Source: an uncultured Prevotellaceae bacterium (GTDB taxonomy: Bacteria > Bacteroidota > Bacteroidia > Bacteroidales > Bacteroidaceae). Taken from it: a stretch of 64,000 nucleotides of DNA. The first letter of the stretch is position 1, and every line of letters starts with the position of its first letter. The notes under the pieces were generated by a model. That model did not search any database, was not told where the DNA came from, and worked only from the letters and a program-made list of their open reading frames with translations. A program made the translations under genes and the position numbers. The stretch covers positions 42,545-106,544 of the forward strand of contig CAMWSK010000004.1 in the NCBI GenBank assembly GCA_947176895.1. Direction: 5' to 3'. Shown here piece after piece: positions 58,697 to 64,000 of the stretch.

Positions 58697-59575
58697 ATGA
58701 AAGACCTTTTTATTCTGATGCGTCCGCAGCAGTGGCTGAAGAACGCTTTCGTGTTTGCCCCTCTGTTCTTCAACGGCTCGCTGACGGACGGCGTGGCGTT
58801 GCAACAGTCGCTGCTGGCCTTTGCCGCCTATTGCCTGGCGGCCAGCGCCATCTATTGCTTCAATGACATTTATGATCGCGAGGCCGACCGCAAACATCCC
58901 GCCAAGCGCCTGCGGCCTATCGCCTCGGGCAAGGTGAGCGTGGCGGGCGGCTGCCTGTTGTCGGCGTTGTTGGCGGCATGCTCACAGGCCCTGGTTCTTG
59001 TCTTGGGAGGCGGGGCACGGTGGCCGTTGGCGGGCTGCATCCTCTTCTATCTGCTGATGAACGTGGCCTATTGCACCTACTTGAAACGGAAAACCCTGGT
59101 GGATATCTTTATCATTGCCATCGGCTTTGTGCTGCGTATCGTGGCGGGCGGCGTTGCCACGGGCATCCGTCTTTCGCACTGGCTTGTGCTTATGACCTTC
59201 CTGTTGGCTCTCTTCCTTGCCCTTGCCAAACGGCGCGACGACGTGGTGATTTACGAGGAAACGGGCAGGCAGATGCGCAAGAGCATCACCCGCTATAACC
59301 TTGACTTCATGAACCTGAGCATCACGGTGGTGGCGTCGGTAAACCTCGTCTGCTACATCTTGTATAGTGTTTCGGCCGAGGTGACGGAGCGCATAGGCAG
59401 CGACTACCTCTACGCCACCTCTGTCTTCGTGTTGCTGGGTCTGCTGCGTTATATGCAACTGACCATCGTTGATGTACGTAGTGGCAGTCCCACCCACGTG
59501 CTGTTGCACGACCGCTTCATCCAGTGCTGCGTGGCGGGTTGGGGCTTGTTGTTCGCAATCATCCTGTACGTATGA
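58697..59575 (+). CDS. UbiA-family decaprenyl-phosphate phosphoribosyltransferase-like
   Basis: 292 residues from the ATG at 58697, 21 bases after the previous stop. Eight or so transmembrane helices. Signature NDIYDREADRKHPAKRLRPI (NDxxDxxxDxxHPxK, about residues 58-77), as in DPPR synthases (Rv3806c-like) that transfer phosphoribose from PRPP to polyprenyl phosphate; second Asp-rich site near AKRRDDVVIYEE. The RPIASGK pattern favours DPPR synthase over quinone prenyltransferases. Its stop overlaps the HAD gene start (ATGA). Confidence 0.85.
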   Translation: MKDLFILMRPQQWLKNAFVFAPLFFNGSLTDGVALQQSLLAFAAYCLAASAIYCFNDIYDREADRKHPAKRLRPIASGKVSVAGGCLLSALLAACSQALVLVLGGGARWPLAGCILFYLLMNVAYCTYLKRKTLVDIFIIAIGFVLRIVAGGVATGIRLSHWLVLMTFLLALFLALAKRRDDVVIYEETGRQMRKSITRYNLDFMNLSITVVASVNLVCYILYSVSAEVTERIGSDYLYATSVFVLLGLLRYMQLTIVDVRSGSPTHVLLHDRFIQCCVAGWGLLFAIILYV

Positions 59576-60165
59576 AAAGGGTAGTGGCCGCTTTCGACTT
59601 CGATGGAACGCTGACCTGTTCTGATACGTTGATACCTTTCATGCGCCATGCCTTGGGCGATGTCCGCTTCTGTCGCGTGGTGTCGCGCAATGTTTTTTGG
59701 CTTTCCCTTTATCTGCTGGGGCTTTATCCCAATTGGAAAGCGAAGCAACGGCTGTTCGCCTCGTGCTTTGCCGGTTGGACGCAAGCGGATTTCGAGGAAG
59801 CCGGCAGGCGGTTTGCTTCTGCCCGCCCCGTGCGTTTCCGGCCGGGTGCGCTCGAGGCGCTGAGAAGGCATCTGCTCGAGGGCAACCGCGTGTACATCAT
59901 TTCCGCCAGCATGCAGGCTTGGGTGCGCCCGCTGCTGGGAGATTATTCCGACTTGCTCACGTTCCTGACCACGGAGCCCGAAGTGCGGGCGGGCAGACTG
60001 ACCGGTCGTTTCCTCTCTGCCAACTGCTATGGAGCGGAAAAGGTTCGCAGACTGCTGTCCGCAGAACCTCGCCGCGAGGATTATATTCTTTATGCCTATG
60101 GTGACAGCCGTGGCGACAAGGAGCTGCTGGCTTTTGCAGACCACCCCTTTTACCGCAGTTTTTGA
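59572..60165 (+). CDS. HAD-superfamily (IB) phosphatase
   Basis: 197 residues from the ATG at 59572, overlapping the previous stop by 4 bases. HAD motif I FDFDGTLTCSD (nucleophile Asp), motif II YIISAS, a Lys-containing motif III region, and motif IV YGDSRGDKELL: subfamily IB like SerB or the HAD-IB partners of DPPR synthase. Probably dephosphorylates the polyprenyl-phosphoryl-ribose 5-phosphate made by the upstream enzyme (inference from context). Confidence 0.85.
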   Translation: MKRVVAAFDFDGTLTCSDTLIPFMRHALGDVRFCRVVSRNVFWLSLYLLGLYPNWKAKQRLFASCFAGWTQADFEEAGRRFASARPVRFRPGALEALRRHLLEGNRVYIISASMQAWVRPLLGDYSDLLTFLTTEPEVRAGRLTGRFLSANCYGAEKVRRLLSAEPRREDYILYAYGDSRGDKELLAFADHPFYRSF

Positions 60166-60171
60166 AGAAAG

Positions 60172-60564
60172 ATGAAACGGGTGAAGCGCATAATTACGGG
60201 CGAGATGATTCGTTTCGGCATGACAGGAGCCGCAGCCGTGGCCGTGCATTACGGCGTTTACCTGCTGTTAGCGCGGTGGACAGGTCTCACGGCGGCTTAC
60301 ATCGTGGGTTACGGTGTGAGTTTCGTGTGCAATTTTTTCCTTTCCTGCTTCTTCACCTTTCGCGTGGCACCCGGTTGGCGCGGCATGGCTCGCTTCATGC
60401 TGAGCCATTTGGCTAATTTCCTTGTCCAGTTTCTCCTTTTCCGCGTGTTCCTGCATCTTGGTGTGCCCGACCGACTGATACCGTTCTGTGTGCTGGCCAT
60501 CGCCGTGCCCCTCAATTTCCTGTTGGTGCGGCGTGCCCTTTCCGCGCGAAGGCCTTCGGCTTGA
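60172..60564 (+). CDS. GtrA-family membrane protein
   Basis: 130 residues, four transmembrane helices, start MKRVKRIITGEMIRFGMTGA. The GtrA pattern is visible in RFGMTGAAAVAVHYGVY, YGVSFVCNFFLSCFFTFR and the basic C-terminal end VPLNFLLVRRAL. GtrA proteins are thought to flip or retain polyprenyl-phosphate-linked sugars across the inner membrane. Last gene of the operon, 6 bases after the HAD gene. Confidence 0.85.
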   Translation: MKRVKRIITGEMIRFGMTGAAAVAVHYGVYLLLARWTGLTAAYIVGYGVSFVCNFFLSCFFTFRVAPGWRGMARFMLSHLANFLVQFLLFRVFLHLGVPDRLIPFCVLAIAVPLNFLLVRRALSARRPSA

Positions 60565-60629
60565 GCGCACGATTACGTTTGGAAATAGTAAAAAAAAACA
60601 GAATCAACTCGCATACGAAAAAAAATACT

Positions 60630-60637
60630 TACATTTG
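60630..60637 (+). promoter_or_regulatory. Promoter -7 box for the PPi-PFK gene
   Basis: TACATTTG 55 bases before the ATG. AT-rich surroundings; -33 box unclear. Confidence 0.45.
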
Positions 60638-60691
60638 CAGTCGGTTAACGGATTATATAATTAACTAACAATTAAAATAAAAAACCGAATT

Positions 60692-62341
60692 ATGGAAAAG
60701 AGTGCATTGCAGATTGCAAGAGCAGCCTATCAGCCCAAGTTGCCCAACGCTTTGAAGGGTGCCGTGAAGGCTGTGGAGGGCGCAGCCACCCAAAGTGTAG
60801 GTAATCAGGATGAGATCAAGGCTTTGTTCCCCAACACCTACGGTCTTCCCGTGGTGGAGTTCCAGGCAGCCGAGAGCGAGAACAAGGAGGCCATCAACGT
60901 GGGCATCATCCTTTCCGGTGGTCAGGCCCCCGGCGGCCACAACGTCATCAGCGGTTTGTATGACGGCGTGAAGTCCCTGAACAAGGACAGCAAGCTCTAT
61001 GGCTTCCTCATGGGCCCCGGTGGTCTGGTAGACCACAAGTATGTGGAGTTCACCGACGAGTTTATCGACGAGTACCGCAACACCGGCGGATTCGACATCA
61101 TCGGCTCCGGCCGTACCAAGCTGGAGAAGGAGAGCCAGTTCGAGAGCGGTATCGAGATTCTGCGCGAGCTGGGCATCAAGGCACTGGTGATTATCGGTGG
61201 CGATGATTCCAACACCAACGCCTGCGTATTGGCCGAGTACTATGCCGCCAAGAAGTATGGCGTGCAGGTGATCGGCTGCCCCAAGACCATCGACGGCGAC
61301 CTGAAGAACGAGCAGATCGAAACCAGCTTCGGCTTCGACACCGCCTGCAAGACCTACAGCGAGTTGATTGGTAACATTCAGCGTGACTGCAACAGCGCCC
61401 GCAAATACTGGCACTTCATCAAGCTCATGGGCCGTAGCGCCAGCCACATCGCCCTGGAGTGTGCCCTGCAGACCCAGCCCAACGTGTGCCTCATCTCCGA
61501 GGAGATTGAGACCAAACAGCAGAGTCTGGACGACGTGGTCAGCTACATCGCAGGCATCGTGGCCAAGCGTGCCGAGAACGGTGACAACTTCGGCACCGTG
61601 CTGATTCCCGAGGGCCTGATTGAGTTCATCCCCGCCATCAAGAGCCTCATCAGCCAGCTGAACGAGGTGCTCACCGATCCCGCAACCGGCGAACCCCGCG
61701 AGTTCGACAGTGCCGATGCCCAGATTGACTTCGTGAAGAGCAACATCACCGCCGCCAACCTGGCCGTGCTGGAGAGCCTGCCCGCCGACGTGGCACGCCA
61801 ACTCTGCCTCGACCGCGACCCCCACGGCAACGTGCAGGTGTCCCTCATCGAGACCGAGAAGCTGCTCAGCCGCATGGTGGCCACCAAACTTGATGCCTGG
61901 AAGGCCGAGGGCAAGTACCAAGGCAAGTTCGCCGCACAGCACCACTTCTTCGGCTACGAAGGCCGTTGTGCAGCCCCCAGCAACTATGATGCCGACTACT
62001 GCTACAGCCTGGGCTACAACGCCAGCCGCCTGATTGCCACCGGCAAGACCGGCTACATGAGCGTGATCAAGAACACCACCGCCCCCGCTGCCGAGTGGAT
62101 TGCTGGCGGTGTGCCCATCACCATGATGATGAACATCGAGCGCAGAAACGGTGCCAACAAGCCCGTTATCCGCAAGGCTCTCGTAGAGCTGGATGGCGCT
62201 CCCTTCAAGTTCTTCGCCGCTCACCGCGAGGAGTGGGCCAACAACACCTGCTACCTCTATCCCGGTCCCATCCAGTACTTCGGTCCCACCGAGGTTTGCG
62301 ATCCCTGCACCCGCACCCTGGCTCTGGAGCAAGGCAAGTAA
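60692..62341 (+). CDS. pfp: Pyrophosphate-fructose-6-phosphate 1-phosphotransferase
   Basis: 549 residues, the long PFP form. GIILSGGQAPGGHNVISG (about 70-87), IIGGDDSNTNA with the GGDD that marks PPi use, GCPKTIDGDLKNEQIETSFG (PKTIDGDL, about 195-214), KLMGRSASHIALECAL, and YEGRCAAPSNYDADYCY. It reversibly phosphorylates fructose 6-phosphate with pyrophosphate in glycolysis/gluconeogenesis. Single gene with its own promoter and terminator. Confidence 0.95.
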   Translation: MEKSALQIARAAYQPKLPNALKGAVKAVEGAATQSVGNQDEIKALFPNTYGLPVVEFQAAESENKEAINVGIILSGGQAPGGHNVISGLYDGVKSLNKDSKLYGFLMGPGGLVDHKYVEFTDEFIDEYRNTGGFDIIGSGRTKLEKESQFESGIEILRELGIKALVIIGGDDSNTNACVLAEYYAAKKYGVQVIGCPKTIDGDLKNEQIETSFGFDTACKTYSELIGNIQRDCNSARKYWHFIKLMGRSASHIALECALQTQPNVCLISEEIETKQQSLDDVVSYIAGIVAKRAENGDNFGTVLIPEGLIEFIPAIKSLISQLNEVLTDPATGEPREFDSADAQIDFVKSNITAANLAVLESLPADVARQLCLDRDPHGNVQVSLIETEKLLSRMVATKLDAWKAEGKYQGKFAAQHHFFGYEGRCAAPSNYDADYCYSLGYNASRLIATGKTGYMSVIKNTTAPAAEWIAGGVPITMMMNIERRNGANKPVIRKALVELDGAPFKFFAAHREEWANNTCYLYPGPIQYFGPTEVCDPCTRTLALEQGK

Positions 62342-62364
62342 TGCGATAACCGATTAAATCAATA

Positions 62365-62404
62365 AAAGCCAAGCAAGACGGCCATGCCCGCCATGCTTGG
62401 CTTT
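62365..62404 (+). terminator. Terminator after the PPi-PFK gene
   Basis: AAAGCCAAGCA and TGCTTGGCTTT form a perfect 11-bp stem with an inner GGC/GCC pairing, followed by CTGTTTTCCC. It ends 20 bases before the lysozyme ATG. Confidence 0.8.
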
Positions 62405-62424
62405 CTGTTTTCCCTCTCCTACGG

Positions 62425-63243
62425 ATGAAACCACGAAGAAACACCCGTCCGGCGCAGCGGCATGTGCGCCGCAAGAACCGTCCCCGTCGCAGGAAACGCG
62501 GCGGCAGATGGTGGGCACCGCTGGCAGGCGTCCCCTTGGGGCTTGCCCTGTTGGCGGGTCTGCTGTGGCTGTTTGTGCGCCCCTTGTTCTGGACGGGGGG
62601 CGACGGACCGATTGCCGACCTTGCGGACTATAACGTGCGCGGCATCGACATCAGCCACTGGCAGCCGCATGTCGACTGGCAACGGTTGGGGGAAGCCCGC
62701 CTCAACGGTTTCCCCGTGCGTTTCGTCATTGCGAAGAGCACCGAGGGCACCGACCTGCGCGACAGTCGTTTCTCCGACCATTTCACCCGGGCCCGCCGCT
62801 CCGGTTTCGTGGCCGGTGCCTATCATTTCTTCCGCCCCGAGCAGGATGCGGAGCGCCAGGCACGGTTCTACCTGGCCAACACCGCCCTGCAGTCGGGCGA
62901 CCTGCCCGCCATCCTCGATGTGGAGGTGCGGGGGACGAAGCCCCTGCCGCAGTTCCGTGATGATGTGCTCACCTGGTTGCGTGAGGTGGAAAAAGCCACA
63001 GGTCGCCCGCCGATACTCTACACGGGGGTGGCCTTCAAGCAACAGTATCTGCACGATGCCCGCTTCGACGCCTATCCCTTTTGGGCCGCCCACTACAACG
63101 GGAAGCGTGCCCCGCGCTACAAGGGCCGTTGGGTGCTGTGGCAATATACCGACCAAGGTTGTGTGGAGGGTGTGAAGGGGCCGGTGGACCTGAACTGCTT
63201 CAACGGAAAAATCCAGGATCTTCAGGCTCTATGTCTTCCTTGA
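62425..63243 (+). CDS. Membrane-anchored GH25 lysozyme-like muramidase
   Basis: 272 residues. A very basic cytoplasmic N-terminus (RRKNRPRRRKRGG) is followed by one transmembrane helix (about 33-52, GVPLGLALLAGLLWLFV), then a GH25 domain from about residue 68: VRGIDISHWQPHVDW, FVIAKSTEG, VAGAYHFFRP, ILDVEV with catalytic Asp/Glu, and VLWQYTDQG. It would cleave the MurNAc-GlcNAc bond of peptidoglycan from the periplasmic side. Bacteroidetes often carry such anchored forms. Confidence 0.92.
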   Translation: MKPRRNTRPAQRHVRRKNRPRRRKRGGRWWAPLAGVPLGLALLAGLLWLFVRPLFWTGGDGPIADLADYNVRGIDISHWQPHVDWQRLGEARLNGFPVRFVIAKSTEGTDLRDSRFSDHFTRARRSGFVAGAYHFFRPEQDAERQARFYLANTALQSGDLPAILDVEVRGTKPLPQFRDDVLTWLREVEKATGRPPILYTGVAFKQQYLHDARFDAYPFWAAHYNGKRAPRYKGRWVLWQYTDQGCVEGVKGPVDLNCFNGKIQDLQALCLP

Positions 63244-63280
63244 TTCTCAGACTCTCGGGATGTGCGTGAAATATACGTTT

Positions 63281-63830
63281 GTACGACAATATAAGGAGTC
63301 CCTGAGCGGCTATCGCGACCTTGAACACGCTGATGAATGGCTGTTGTTTTCCGACAATATTGGCTCTCGGTTGGCAATAGATGAATCCTCACTATCCAAT
63401 GGCGACACTCGCAAGGGGATTGCTCGTCCGATTACGTTATCTGCTGTTCAAGTCCACCGATAGATGGACTGATAGCCAGAAACAACGGGCAGAAATTCTG
63501 TTTGAGGAATCCCCGGACATGCAGAAGACATACGGACCATGTCATTCTTTGTGCATGATATTCTAAAAGAATACAATCAAAGATGCGGCATGTCTGCCGA
63601 TGGCCAGATGGCACAATAAGGTAGAGGACGCCGGATTCCATTCGTTCAACGTCATTGTCATTGCCGCAACTTTCTACGAGCATTACGATGAAATACTAAA
63701 CTTCTATAACCATCGCATTATCCAATGCAATGGCAGACTCGTTTAATGCCAAAATCAAACTCTTCAGAGCCAATCTCATAGGGCAGACAAGAAGTCCTTT
63801 CTATTCCGTATCGCAAACCTATATGTTTAT
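63281..63830 (+). pseudogene. Decayed ISAon1-like transposase with internal deletion
   Basis: Pieces in different frames line up, from memory, with the C-terminal ORF of ISAon1-type (ISL3-like) transposases. The first is YKESLSGYRDLEHADEWLLF...IDESSLSNGDT (63286-63410). Then, after a jump, ARGLLVRLRYLLFKSTDRW and AEILFEESPDMQKTYG (63399-63540), then GFHSFNVIVIAATFYEHYDE (about 63630-63690) and ADSFNAKIKLFRANL (63732-63775). About 100 codons holding the central catalytic part are missing between SLSNGDT and RGLLVRL, and stops or frameshifts break the rest. Inactive remnant. No terminal inverted repeats identified. Confidence 0.75.
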
Positions 63831-64000
63831 CCCCATTAATTTTCTACCCCCCCTCCAAAAAAAATCTGAGGCTACAACGCAAATAGGCCTCGTCTCATTG
63901 GAAACGTCAATGGTGTCGATAAGGCAAACAAGATGATATTGGAATTGTTGTAAACCGAGAACTGTTTAGCAAATTTCTAAATCTCTTTCTAAGAGACGAA
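63831..64000. other. No gene recognised to end of window
   Basis: AT-rich sequence after the transposase remnant, with a C-run (63847-63853) and A-run. Nothing identifiable; perhaps further IS debris. Confidence 0.4.

Noticed and set aside
60665..62332. 555-residue open frame opposite the PPi-PFK gene
   Set aside because: Same reason: exact antisense of a well-supported enzyme gene.
1..64000. tRNA or rRNA genes
   Set aside because: No cloverleaf with T-arm GGTTCAA-type signature or rRNA core sequence was recognised by eye in the gaps; a tRNA scan would be needed to exclude a missed one.

Overview
The window looks like a chromosomal segment of a member of the order Bacteroidales, most likely Prevotella-like (Prevotellaceae; genus is inference). 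The reasons are promoters of the TTTG / TAnnTTTG type instead of -35/-10 boxes, several Bacteroidetes-restricted families (DUF4831, DUF4923, DUF4494, DUF5723-like), large secreted glycosidases ending in a type IX-like 'DL.GRRV...GIYI..GKK' tail, and a PPi-dependent phosphofructokinase. Core genes are GC-rich by eye. Several accessory blocks (about 4.85-8.5 kb, 23.4-25.3 kb, 36.0-38.5 kb) are clearly more AT-rich.

Layout. 0-4.8 kb: end of an outer-membrane protein, a candidate ncRNA, a TrmH-type rRNA methyltransferase, DUF4831, then hpt-adk. 4.8-8.5 kb: an AT-rich three-gene operon on the minus strand (macro/A1S_2505-like protein plus two radical SAM enzymes) between adk and obg. 8.8-10.6 kb: obg-pgeF. 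10.7-15.8 kb: a small secreted protein behind a 6S-RNA-like element, an hsp20 gene with a near-perfect sigma-54 promoter, DUF4923, valS. 16-20.5 kb: a collagen-like lipoprotein gene, a roughly 375-bp segment bounded by perfect inverted repeats and holding a promoter, and a tyrosine recombinase gene, together a candidate phase-variation switch. 20.7-25.4 kb: mazG, an ECF sigma / anti-sigma / CpxP-like operon, small membrane proteins and a Na+/Ca2+ exchanger. 25.5-28.4 kb: RNase Z and ribosomal protein S1. 28.5-35.9 kb: a GH89 alpha-N-acetylglucosaminidase, a small beta-barrel protein, ATP-type pfkA. 36-38.5 kb: an EcoRII-like restriction-modification pair. 38.7-47 kb: a sialidase fused to SGNH esterase domains, a 51-residue small ORF and a large secreted protein. 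47.5-56.6 kb: acyl-CoA synthetase, YggS, DUF4494, YgiQ, a golvesin/amidase-like protein and an acyltransferase, largely as one overlapping operon. 57.4-60.6 kb: a polyprenyl-phosphate / glycan membrane operon. 60.7-63.2 kb: PPi-PFK and a GH25 lysozyme. 63.3-63.8 kb: a decayed transposase.

Themes. The GH89 enzyme and the esterase-sialidase fit mucin or host-glycan foraging, and the secreted proteins share a type IX-like tail. Two families of dispersed intergenic repeats run through the window. One (five loci) is arrays of 20-22 bp AAACATG-NN-CATGTTT-like palindromes upstream of genes. The other (three loci) is CCGCGG-centred hairpins at gene 3' ends. The strongest candidates for something not yet described are the promoter-inversion switch of the collagen-like lipoprotein, the macro-like / twin radical SAM cassette, the palindrome arrays, and the sigma-54 control region of hsp20. 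All calls come from reading the sequence; no search or folding program was run.
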